The notes under the pieces are model-generated. The model had not been told where the DNA came from, made no database searches, and worked only from the letters and a program-made list of their open reading frames with translations. A stretch of 64,000 bases of DNA from Zygnema cylindricum (taxonomy: Eukaryota > Streptophyta > Zygnematophyceae > Zygnematales > Zygnemataceae): positions 1 through 64,000 of the forward strand of contig JBBHKE010003430.1 of NCBI GenBank assembly GCA_037447655.1. The letters run 5' to 3'. This document shows, piece after piece, positions 53,691-62,980 of this stretch. Position 1 is the first letter of the stretch. Each line of letters begins with the position of its first letter. A program made the translations under genes and the position numbers.

Positions 53691-54763
53691 TTAAGTCAGG
53701 AAAGCCTTTTTCTTTCCTCCGTCCTTTGAGGTTCCTTGACCATCTTTCAGTCGAAGATCTGCAAGTCTGACATAATCTGCCATATAGTGTCCCAGTTTCT
53801 TGCAGAAGTGACATAATCCTCCTCGAGAAGTTCCTCTCCCCTGTCTATCAAATCTGCCACCTCCTTGTCCTCTTCCACCAAAGTTTCGATAAAGATCTTT
53901 CCCTCTCTCCTCATCACGCTTCCGCCAATCAGCTCCTGCAGACAATGCTTGAACACTTGGACTCCCTCTCCTAAGCTCTATGGTGCTTTCTTTCACTAAA
54001 ATCATTCCCACAGTGTCATCCCAATTCCAATTGCTATCTCCTATGTCCTGCAATCGGTTAATGATATTCTCATACTCTTCAGGTAGTTTCATCATTAATG
54101 TGTTCACTCTTTGTCTCTCAGACCATGAGTTACCTGCACTCTCTAACTCTCCAAACAATGCTCCTAAATCATTGCAATAATTATCCATACTTCCTCCCTT
54201 ATAAGTATAAGCTGCAATCTTATTTCTGCACACTGTTGCTGCTGCAATGATCCACTCTTATATTTGTTAACTAGTGATATCCAAATCTGAGATGAAGATT
54301 TGACATGCATAAGAGGAATGGCAATCCCATTTGCTACACTTTTAAGAATTAAGAGCTTAGCAACCTTGTCTTTGTAGTTCCACTTTTCATACTCTGATCT
54401 TTCGGTCTGAACCCTTGTCGTTGTTGCTGGTGGTGCTGCTGCCGGTATCGCCTTCGGCAATGGTGTTACTTGAGTTGCAACTCCTTCCTTTTCTCCTTCC
54501 ATGACAATCTCTTCTCCTTCCTCATCTTCATCCTCGGTGATGGTGGCAGTTGTTCTACCAACTGTAGAGGCGGAGGTGCCAGAAAAACGTGTCGTTCCAA
54601 ACCCAGGTGGAGGTGGGCATCGAATTTGTCCAGACACTATGCCCCATAAATGCTTCTCAAATAGTTCTCCCTCCATCATCATTTCCCAATAAAGAAAGTC
54701 TGATCCATCAAATATGGGCACCCTAGAGGGTGGGCCCATAACCTGAAATTCTGTGGTCTCCAT
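53691..54763 (-). pseudogene. C gag, frameshifted
   Basis: Starts at ATG-54763 in the LTR (METTEFQ), reads through the PBS (VMGPPSRVPIFDGSDFLYW) and is open to 54164. A frameshift near 54225 (after SLQQQQC) moves the rest to 54233-53691: YTYKGGSMDNYCNDLGALF, LMMKLPEEYENII, and a knuckle CHFCKKLGHYMADY with the last Cys changed to Tyr. Gag of otherwise normal length. Confidence 0.9.
54729..54743 (-). other. C primer-binding site, anticodon-arm type
   Basis: GGTTATGGGCCCACC on the minus strand, perfect 15-base match, directly at the LTR end. Confidence 0.88.
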
Positions 54764-54965
54764 TGACCCACAGAATGAGCAGCCTATGTAAAGCCTCTAG
54801 GATAATATTTGCCCCTTCTACTTTCCCGCTGAATAAGCGCCGCCCAGGCACACAAATATTCTGACCACTCTCACCCTTGTGAGGACAAGACTCCCCTGAG
54901 TCAAACGCAAAAAGAATCACTGAATTTGCTCACCTGAGCAGTAAGTTATGGCTGGTCAAAGATGA

Positions 54966-54974
54966 CCTTTATAG
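54966..54974 (-). promoter_or_regulatory. TATA box of C
   Basis: Minus-strand CTATAAAGG, about 200 bp upstream of the gag ATG (54763). Confidence 0.55.
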
Positions 54975-55210
54975 TTACAAGCTCTCTTAGAGAGAGAGGT
55001 ACCTAAATATTACTAAGTCTCGGTCTGCCTACTCACGACTACCTACTATTAAACCCTAGTCCAATAGGAACACTATAAAGTACAAGAAGGTACAATGGGC
55101 GATGTACTTATTGTACAACTATTGTACGACAAGGTCTACAAGGTGACACCTGTCATATCGGAAGCCATGGTTCCTCCTCCCATCTTCTCCGGTATCAAAT
55201 AATGTGGCGC

Positions 55211-55216
55211 CACGTG
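55211..55216. promoter_or_regulatory. G-box in C LTR
   Basis: CACGTG within GCGCCACGTGGCAC, upstream of the TATA box. Plant bZIP/bHLH factors bind such boxes; a role here is inferred. Confidence 0.5.
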
Positions 55217-55629
55217 GCACCGCGTGACGCTATATCCGTATGCCGCCGAAAAGCTCACTTCGCGTGGCGGCTATAATGCCGGCCGTCCGATCAAAACATA
55301 TTTTACACGGTTCAGATTCGCGTACATGCAGAAATTGCTCATTTTGGTTAGTCTGCTTTTAATTAGTTGTTTTGTTAATGTTTATATATTTATGAAACCT
55401 GTCACGTGAATCGTTTCGTAACGCCTTAATGGTTAAGGCGTTAGGCTATAAAGAATCTAGAGGTCACATGTTCAAATCTAGACATAGGCACCATTCCAGC
55501 CAAAATACCCTCAACTGCAAAAACTGCCATTTTCTAAATATGGCGGCAGCCATGGCGCGCCTTTGATCCTTACTCTCTTTCTTTAAAACAAAACTAAATT
55601 AGGGAAGTGAACTATTAATTACCTCTTTT

Positions 55630-55799
55630 AATTTACCCCTTGTCTTCTCTAGAGAGCTTAGGCAGCCATGGCTTTAGCTCCCTATCCAGCCTTCAGTGAC
55701 TACTACAAGTGTGGGGGCTTGGAGAGGGGAGTTAGAGGCAGACTGCCTCTGCCTTTTTCTATTCTATTTACAAACCTAGAAAATACACAAATATCAACA
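55630..55799 (-). repeat. B 3' LTR, inner part
   Basis: Continues the B LTR from aatttacccc to ATATCAACA. With 48417-49424 it gives 1178 bp, against 1179 for the 5' copy. Confidence 0.88.
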
Positions 55800-55818
55800 C
55801 TCCCCTTATTTTCTAGTC
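55800..55818 (-). other. B polypurine tract
   Basis: Minus-strand gactagaaaataaggggag before TGTTGATATT. Confidence 0.78.
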
Positions 55819-55873
55819 TATTTTCCTTTCAACTCCCACACACAAAAAAAACCAAAATACCCCCTCCCAATTT

Positions 55874-56488
55874 TTATTTTTTTTTCTTTTCCTTTTTCCT
55901 TTTCTTTTTATAAACCTTTATGACAATGCCCTCACATTTTAAAAGGTCCATTAGATGAGCTGAAATAAACATTCGATCTTGCTGATCACATATTTTATCA
56001 AGCATCCCAATTTTCATAACCCCGAGCAAAGATTTTATCCACCTCATCACTTTTTCATCCACACACAACCCGATTTCTCTCTTACAATCCAAACAGCCAG
56101 CCCCATCTCCAATCTGCAACATATATCCGGATGATAACCCTTTTACAAACACAACTCCATAAGTGATATCACACCAAGTAGTGATGTCAAATCCATCCAC
56201 CCCCAAATATTCCCAAAAAACACTAGTCCCCACTAAGTTCCTCATAAGATCTACATCTTTCGTACCCATATTTTTATCCATGATAATTACCCCATTTTCT
56301 GAACTTCCCTCACTCTCTCCTATGGAATTCTTTCCACTATAACTTTCTAATTTAATTCCCAATAAATATTTCTTCTCCCCTAAACCTTTAATCAAATATT
56401 TCTCTTCTCCCGTATCCTTTAAAACCTCTTCGAGTTTCACTTCTCCCCTTTCCTCGGAATCCGTTGAAGTCTCCCTTTCCGACCAGAT
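55874..56488 (-). pseudogene. B residual pol frame (RT/RNase H shreds)
   Basis: A 188-residue open frame (56440-55874) keeps isolated copia pol blocks: KKYLLGIKLES (RT end, compare KYILGIQ), SEGSSENGVIIMDKNM, RNLVGT, FDITTWCDITYGVV (RNase H start), GYMLQIGDGAGCL, VMRWIKSLLGVM and CDQQD. Blocks between them, including YVDD, are deleted. The plus-strand copy at 59972-60566 has the same joints. It may have been kept as a coding frame or may just decay slowly. Confidence 0.75.
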
Positions 56489-57805
56489 TTATGTTTCCCT
56501 ATTATCTATAAAATTATTCTCATTAATTTTATCTTTCCCGTTTTCACTTATGGATCCTAGATCTGACTTTCTCATCTCTAAGTCATACAGTCTACACTCC
56601 TCGACATCCTCAAATACCTTCTCTCTCTTTACTTCCCTTATACCTCCAAAAGCACACTGTTGCTTTCGTGCAATTTCTGTGTACTTTTCTCTTTTCCCCA
56701 TTCTACCGATGTGAAGAAGCTTCAATTTTTCTTCATCCTCTTTCTCCTCTTCCTCTTCGTCCTCCTCATCCACATTCCAACTTCTAAGTTTTTCCAAACA
56801 AGGGCATTCCTCCATATAATGACCCGGTTCCCTACAAAAGAAGCAAACCCCTTTTTTCGAAGCTCCCGTGTCTTTTCCTCTCCCTCTTTTTCCACCAAAG
56901 TTCCGATAAGGTTTACCTTTGTCTTTCTTCCTCTCATCCACCTTCCGCTCGTCACCACCGTTCCTCTCATCACGCTTCCGCCAATCACCACCTGCTGTAA
57001 ATGCATTCACCCTGTCACTTCCCCTACGAAGCTCCAAAGTGCTTTCTCTCACAAGAATTATCACCATGGTAAAGCTCCAAGTCCATGAGGAACCATCAAG
57101 TGCCTGCATACGACAAATGATGTTTTCGTACTCATCTAGGAGTTTCATAAATAGTGTATTAATCTTACTCTCCTCAGATTCTACATATCCCGCACTAGCT
57201 AGCTCTACATATAACGTAGCAATATCATTGCAAAACTCTATCATGCTACCGCCTTTATAAACATAGGCCTTTATTTCCTGTTTTACTAATTGCTTCCTTT
57301 GAATAGTCTCACTCTTATAAATCTGACTTAGTGCTTCCCATATCTCTAAAGACTTGGTTAGACTTAAAAGAGTGATAGCTGTCACCTTAGACACATATCT
57401 AAGTATGAGATGTTTTGCTATAGTGTTTTTGTATTCCCATATTTTTCTGTCATTTTCTTCAGTTTTAATCCCTACATGTGGTACCATAGCTGAGAGCCTA
57501 GCTCTCCTCACCATAGGTGTCCCATTTTCCTTCTCCCCTATTTCCCCATCCACGGAAAGGTTTTTCCCTTCATCTTCCGTTGCATCTGAACTCTGGATGA
57601 TATTTTGGGCAGCCTCAGATGATTCTCCATAGTAATCTCCTCCAAAGCCAGGTGGCGAACATCTCACTTATCCCACAACAATTCCCCATAAGTGCTTCTC
57701 AAAAAGCAATCCCTCCATTGTAAACGCCCAATAAGTGAAACGTGTTCCATCAAACATAGGCACCCTCGATGGTGGGCCCATAACCTGAAACTCTAAGACC
57801 TCCAT
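56489..57805 (-). pseudogene. B gag with Glu-rich tail, one stop
   Basis: ATG-57805 in the LTR, then the PBS-coded VMGPPSRVPMFDGTRF. A TAA interrupts IVVG*VRCSPP near 57668, and a 392-residue frame (57667-56489) follows. It has HLILRYVSKV, IYKSETIQRKQL, GGSMIEFCNDIATLY, LFMKLLDEYENII, RESTLELRRG, a knuckle CFFCREPGHYMEEC and a Glu/Asp-rich run. It then jumps from QQCAFGG (start of protease in relatives) to ECRLYDLE (end of integrase in relatives): protease and integrase are cleanly deleted. Confidence 0.85.
57771..57785 (-). other. B primer-binding site, anticodon-arm type
   Basis: GGTTATGGGCCCACC on the minus strand, perfect 15-base match at the LTR border. Confidence 0.88.
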
Positions 57806-58152
57806 TGGCCCTGAGAGTAGGCAGATCCAAAGAAGCTAATCTAGATAGTGCCAACTCCAAACTTGATATAAACCCAAATGACAGACCCCTTGACAGTCAA
57901 AACCCCAATATAGATTCACCCCTGTGAAATAACACTTTTTGTGTGCTCAGTTCCACCACAGATTGCAAAGTTTGAATATGAAATTTGGACACATTCACCC
58001 ACTTTGACTTTCCCTTATAAATGCAGCCACCCTGGCGCATAAAACCTCTAATCAACTACATCCCTGTGTAGCCTAAACTCCCTTGAGTGTGTAGCAAAAA
58101 GAATCACTCAAAATGGTCAAGTAAATTGATAGTTATGGCCGGCCAAAGTTTG

Positions 58153-58161
58153 CTATTTATA
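58153..58161 (-). promoter_or_regulatory. TATA box of B
   Basis: Minus-strand TATAAATAG about 350 bp upstream of the gag ATG. Confidence 0.5.
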
Positions 58162-58398
58162 CAGGGTGCTCTCTAGGAGAGGCAGCTACCTACCCAAAAT
58201 TTTCTAAGTCCTATTCCCCCTCTAAAACTCTATCTACTGAAGTACGGCACCTATCAAATTACTCTGTCGTACAGAAAAGTACAGGTGCCGGTGTACTTTC
58301 TGTACTGCCATTGTACGACATGGCCAAAATGTCGACACGTGTCAAATCAGGATTAGTTCCTGTAATCTCCGGAATTCCCGTAATCCAATGTTATCACT

Positions 58399-58418
58399 CC
58401 ACGTGTCATCTGACGTGG
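58399..58418. promoter_or_regulatory. Paired G-box / ABRE-like sites in B LTR
   Basis: CCACGTG and GACGTGG form an inverted pair separated by a few bases, upstream of the TATA box. Variants occur at the same place in A, C, the 23284 LTR and the 60567 LTR. Confidence 0.5.
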
Positions 58419-58964
58419 CAAAGACCGTAAAACGCCAAAAGTGCCTTTTCCGTGATCGCGGCGCCTATCGCGGCTGTCCGATCAAAACCGGCTATAATCG
58501 TAGTCGCTGAAATTCGACGCGCGGTATTTGTTTCGCTATCGAAACAAATGCGCGGTATCCGTTCTGTCCCTATACCGTACTCGTACTAAATCAAACTGTA
58601 TCTATGCACTAAGTATCTATTCGTCGTTAAACGAATTAATCTACATGTAACGATTTATATATTTATCAAACCCAATATATCGTAACATGTTTCCTAGACT
58701 TAAAGGCTAGAGTTTACGGCTAATGCAAATTGACGGACGGCAGGGACCAGGTTTAATTCCTGGGTCCGTCAACTTACTTTTGGTAAGTCTACCTAATTTA
58801 CCCACTGCCTTCTCTAGAGAGCTTAGGAAGTCATGGCTCTACCTCCCTATCCAGCCTTCAGTGACTACAACAAGTGTGGGGGCTTGGAGAGGGGAGTTAG
58901 AGGCAGACTGCCTCTGCCTTTTTCTATCCTATTTACAGACCTAGAAAATACACAAATATCAACA

Positions 58965-58969
58965 CTACC
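58965..58969. other. B target-site duplication, right copy
   Basis: ctacc, identical to 48412-48416. Confidence 0.85.
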
Positions 58970-59121
58970 TGCCCCGACTGTGATTTCCAAAAAAGACAGA
59001 TCTTAAACCAAGATGGTAATAGAGTTGAAACAACACAAAGATTCTCCAAAAGAAGGTTTGTTGGAATTTTTGAGGGTTTTCACAAGAGACAGTACTGAAA
59101 AGCATTCTGTCTCCTTCAACC
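58970..59121 (-). repeat. G 5' LTR, part 2, truncated
   Basis: Matches 26070-26220 (ccgactgtgatttcc, ttggaatttttgagggtttt, gacagtactgaaaagca). It ends where a B-type gag begins on the other strand. Confidence 0.8.
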
Positions 59122-60566
59122 TTTAAAACTGAAGAAAATGACAAAAAATATGGGAATACAAAAACATTATAGCAAAGCATCTCATACTTAGAAACGTGTC
59201 TAAGTCCATAACTATCACTCTTATAAACTTAACGAAGTCTTCAGAGATATGGGAAGCACTAAGTCAAATTTATAAGAGTGAGACTATTCACAGGCAGCAA
59301 TTAGTAAAACAAGAAATAAAGGCCTATGTTTATAAAGGCGGTAGCATGATAAAGTTTTGCAATGACATTGCTGCGCTATATGTTGAGCTTGCTTGTGCGA
59401 GATATGTAGAATTTGAGGAGAGGAAGATCAATACACTATTTATGAAACTCCCAGATGAGTACGAAAACATCATTTGTCGTATGCAGGCAATAAATGTCTT
59501 CTAATGGACTTGGAGCTTTACCATGGGGATAATTCTTGTGAGGGAAAGCACTTTGGAGCTTGGTAGGGGAAGTGACAGAGTGAATACATTTACAGCTGGT
59601 GGTGATTGGCGGAAGCGTGATGAGAGAAACGGCGGTGACGAGCGAAAGCGTGGTGAAAAAAGACAAAGGTAAACCTTCTCGGAACTTAGGTAGAAAGAGA
59701 GCGAGAGGAAAAGAAACGAGAGCTTTGAAAAAAAGGGTTTACTTCTTTTGTAGGGAATCGGGTCATTATATAGAGGAATGCCCTTGTTTGAAATAACTTA
59801 GAAGTTGGAATGTGGATGAGGAGGAAGAAGGGGAAGAGGAGAAAGAGGATGAAGATATGTTGGATATTCTCCGTATCCGTAGTATGGGGAAGAGAGAAAA
59901 GCACACAAAAATTCTTCGTAAGCAACAGTGTGCTTTTGGAGGTATAAGGGAAGTAAACAGAGAGGAAATACTTGAGGGAGTTCAAAAATATTGAGGATAG
60001 TTTCATAGATATTTTGGAAACATTAAACTGGTCGGAAAGGGAGACTTCAACGGATTCCGAGGAAAGGGGAGACGTGAAACTAGAAGGGGTTCTAAAAGAT
60101 AGGGGAGAAGAGGAATGTTTAATGAAAGGTATAGGGGAGGGGAAATATTTATTGGGAATAAATTTAGAAAGTGATAGTGGAAAGAATTCCATGGGAGAGA
60201 GTAAGGAAAGTTCAGAAAATGGGGTGAGAATCATGGATAAAAATATGAGTTTGGAAAATGTAGATTTTACGAGGAACTTAGTGGGGACTCTTGAAGTAAG
60301 GATAAATTTGGGGGGTAATGGTTTAGACATCCCTAATGGGAGTGATACCCTCTATAAAGGTGTGCTTGTAAAAGTGTTATCATCTGAGTTTGTGTTGCAA
60401 ATTGGGGATGGGGCTGATTGTTTGAAATGGAAAAAGGAAAGTGGATTTTGGGTGGATGAAAATGGGAGGAGGTGGATAAAATCTTTGCTCGGAATTTTGA
60501 AAAGTGGCATGCAAAATAGAATGTATGATCGACAAGATGAAATTATTTTTGGTCATCTAATACACT
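59122..60566 (+). pseudogene. B': second copy of the deleted B interior, plus strand
   Basis: Parts are gag core IYKSETIHRQQL, GGSMIKFCNDIAALY and LFMKLPDEYENII (59196-59504); knuckle CRESGHYIEEC and KKRVYFFC (59599-59796); QQCAFGGIREV joined to the Glu-rich region (59812-59994); and a 198-residue pol shred (59972-60566) with YLLGINLES, RNLVGT, VLQIGDGADCL and RRWIKSLLGILK. All deletion joints equal those of B. The start of gag and its LTR are missing, and the frame breaks at several points. Confidence 0.85.
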
Positions 60567-61718
60567 AGATCCAAAAGAAGCTAATCTAGATAGTGCCGAC
60601 TCCAAATTGATATAAACCCAAATAACTGACCCCTTGACAGTCATAACCCCAATATAGATTCACCCCTGTGAAATAACACTTTCTGTGTGCTCAATTCCAC
60701 CACAGAATGCAAAGTTAGAATATGAGATTTGGACACATTCACCCACTTTGACTTTCCCTTAGAAATGCAGCCACCCTGGTGGACAAAACCTCTGACCGGC
60801 TACACCCCTGTGTAGCCCGAAATCCCCTGAGTCTCCAGCAAAAAGAATCACTGAAAATGGTCAATTAAATTGATAGTTATCGCTGCCCAAAGTTAGCCAT
60901 TTATACAAGGTGCTCTCTCGGAGAGAGGGTCCTATCTGTCAAATTTTTCTAAGTCCTATCTCCCTCTAAAACTCTATCTACTGAAGTACGGCACCAATTA
61001 AAATACTGTGTCGTACAGAAAAGTACAAGTGTCGGTGTACTTTTTGTACGGCCATAGTACGACATGGCCAAAATGTTGACACATGTCATATTTGGATTTG
61101 TTTCCGTAATCCCCGGAGTTGCCGCAATCCAATGTAGCTTTGCCACGTGTCACTCGATGTGGCGGTGATCGCAAACCGCCAAAATCCTACTCCGCGATCT
61201 CGGCATCCTTCGCGGCCGTCTGATCGAAACTGGATTTCAATCGTGGCCGTCATAAATACTTGCGCGGTATTCTTTCCAACGTCAAACAAAATACGCAGTA
61301 TTTATTTCGTAGCCATGCCGTACATCGTAGTTTACGCTACTGTTTCTATGCATTACGTATATAGTTCTCGTTAAATGAATTAGTCTAATTGTAACTATTT
61401 ATATAACTATGATACACAATATACTCTATCCCATAACCTAGACTATTAGGATAAGGTTACCGGTTACTCCGCGTTTGACGCAGGTAGGTACTAGGATCAA
61501 ATCCTGGCTCCGTGATACTACCTGTTAGAAAACCCAATGGAACAACTGCCTGTCTCTCTCTAGACAGCACAGGCAGTCATGGCTAACTCCTCCTCCAGTC
61601 TTCAGTGACTGCGACAAGTGTGGGGACTTGAGTGAGGAGTTAGAGGCAGGCTGTCAATATCTACTTTTTGCTTTTTAATTTGCAATCTCTAGACCTAGAA
61701 AATACTTGAATTTCAACA
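60567..61718 (-). repeat. B-type LTR (B''), lacking its first ~45 bp
   Basis: agatccaaaagaagctaatc ... GAATTTCAACA, 1152 bp, oriented as for a minus-strand element and therefore opposite to B'. Similar to, but clearly diverged from, the B LTRs. It carries a CACGTG box near 61143 and a T-arm-like motif near 61490. Confidence 0.82.
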
Positions 61719-61734
61719 TTTTGTCACAGCCTCA

Positions 61735-62980
61735 CTTACTATCTTTCTAAACTTTGGTGTTTTGGATAAGGCGTTTTATCTTAGCACCTTCTAATTTGTA
61801 TTTAGACTTCAATAACCACTGTTTGTAAGCATCATCAAACATTAAGATCTTCAAGCTATCCTTCACATGTAAAAACCTCTATAGCATGATAAAATTTGTA
61901 GCAAACTTGGTCTCTCCAGGTTTCACAAGCCAAAGTTTGGAGATCTGGTGGAATAAGGTTGCAGTCATGTGATGATTCATGATAAATTTTAACACCTCCT
62001 TCGCCTCTTGGATAGGTGTTGAAATAAATGATAACTTGCCCCAATCCTCCAACATTAGGTCTAATACGTGGGCAGCATATGGTGCCACGTGATGGAAGGA
62101 TACTTTTCCATAAGCATCGAGGTGACAGCCTTCTTCACAGGAGCAGAATGTGTTACAACTCGTACCACATGCTTGACCCTCACCTCAATAACTCTTTTCT
62201 CTAATACCTTACAAACATATTCATCATCATTGATTTTCCCTTAAGTGTCTTCCGCCTTAAGAAACATGTCACCTTTTGGGGTGACAGCTAGAATGTTTAG
62301 GAGAGGCGTATCATCAACGGTCGTCTTACTGTTTGATGTGATGGAGGCACCGGTGATTTTTATGGTCTCCGTGTATCTTGCCAAATCGTTTGTGATCGTT
62401 GCTTTCATCTTAGACAAAAGGCGATTTCCCATGGTATTCCTCTGAGGTAACTTATAAGAAAACCTTATATCCTCGGTCTTTTTCATTGCTGCCTTAAAAT
62501 GTGGGTCGTCTTATAGTCAAAATAACAAACCATTGGCAAAAAAGCCTTTTGCCCATGCTACATCCACCTCTTTTATGTTATGCATATTGAATACATTATT
62601 TATTTTGGTTTGAACACCTTGTAACTTGCTACTTTGGCTAGATCCAGGACATCTAGTGAGTTCTTCCAAATCGGATATGACACGTTTTGGAGAGCCATGA
62701 GAACATTTTGTGGTTTCCGATGCATTTAACTCCGCTTGCACTTCATCTGGACATAAAATGAAAGCTCTAATGCCCCCAATTTAAACATTTCCAAGCAGAT
62801 GGTTTCTAATCTTAGTTGTTTGACCATTGTATTCGAAATTGCAGTATATCCAGATGCATATCCTATTATTCCCAAGCAACTCTCGGTCTGGGGCCTTAAC
62901 GTGCTCCCACTCGATTCCTCGTGGCTTAGACATGGATGCTTCTTTTTAGGTCGTGGAAGCTTGAAGGGTGGCTTCAATGA
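61735..62980 (-). pseudogene. BED zinc finger / DUF659 transposase-like protein (hAT type), broken
   Basis: Minus-strand pieces in order: a BED-like finger (IYCNFEYNGQTTKIRNH ... CPDEVQAEL, about 62870-62715), the DUF659 start VDVAWAKGFFANGL (about 62560), and YTETIKITGASITS, TTVDDTPLLNILAVTPKG and MFLKAEDT (62486-62241). CKVLEKRVIEVRVKHVVRVV and PVKKAVTSMLMEKYP follow, then AAHVLDLMLEDWGKLSF, EAKEVLKFIMNHH and KPGETKFATNF (62088-61879), and FDDAYKQWLL near 61830. Frames change several times. The C-terminal hAT dimerisation region is absent where the B'' LTR begins. Such proteins derive from hAT transposons and occur in many copies in plants. Confidence 0.8.

Larger units (their letters stand above)
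49425..55629 (-). mobile_element. Element C: copia element in the B LTR
   Basis: LTRs 49425-50314 (890 bp) and 54744-55629 (886 bp) flank gag, protease, integrase, RT and RNase H. The right LTR lacks its last five bases (CAACA) and no target-site duplication follows; B resumes with aattta. A few stops and one gag frameshift break the coding. Confidence 0.9.
54744..55629 (-). repeat. C 5' LTR, lacking the terminal CAACA
   Basis: 886 bp aligning with 49425-50309. It includes the TATA box (54966-54974), CACGTG box (55211-55216) and hairpin (55420-55442). Confidence 0.9.
48417..58964 (-). mobile_element. Element B: non-autonomous copia family, holds C
   Basis: B has LTRs of 1178 bp (48417-49424 plus 55630-55799) and 1179 bp (57786-58964), perfect ctacc duplications, a PBS and polypurine tract. 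Its interior of only 1986 bp keeps gag and shreds of pol. C (49425-55629) is inserted in its 3' LTR. A second copy with the same deletions lies at 59122-60566. Confidence 0.9.
57786..58964 (-). repeat. B 5' LTR
   Basis: 1179 bp, TGAAACTCTAAGACCTCC ... ATATCAACA, uninterrupted. It shows what the C insertion site looked like (gtctacctaattta near 58786-58800). Confidence 0.9.
25385..59121 (-). mobile_element. Element G: Ty3-like retroelement with a DNA methyltransferase, scattered
   Basis: Minus-strand parts of one element lie between related LTR pieces (25656-26225 and 48010-48416 plus 58970-59121). From right to left they are 5' LTR, long gag (47935-44045), protease (43553-42960), cytosine methyltransferase (42758-41831), a gap filled by A1 and its nested elements, integrase (28423-27360) and 3' LTR region. 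RT and RNase H are missing, most likely deleted with the right end of A1. Unity of the two halves is inferred from matching LTRs, strand and gene order. Confidence 0.7.
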
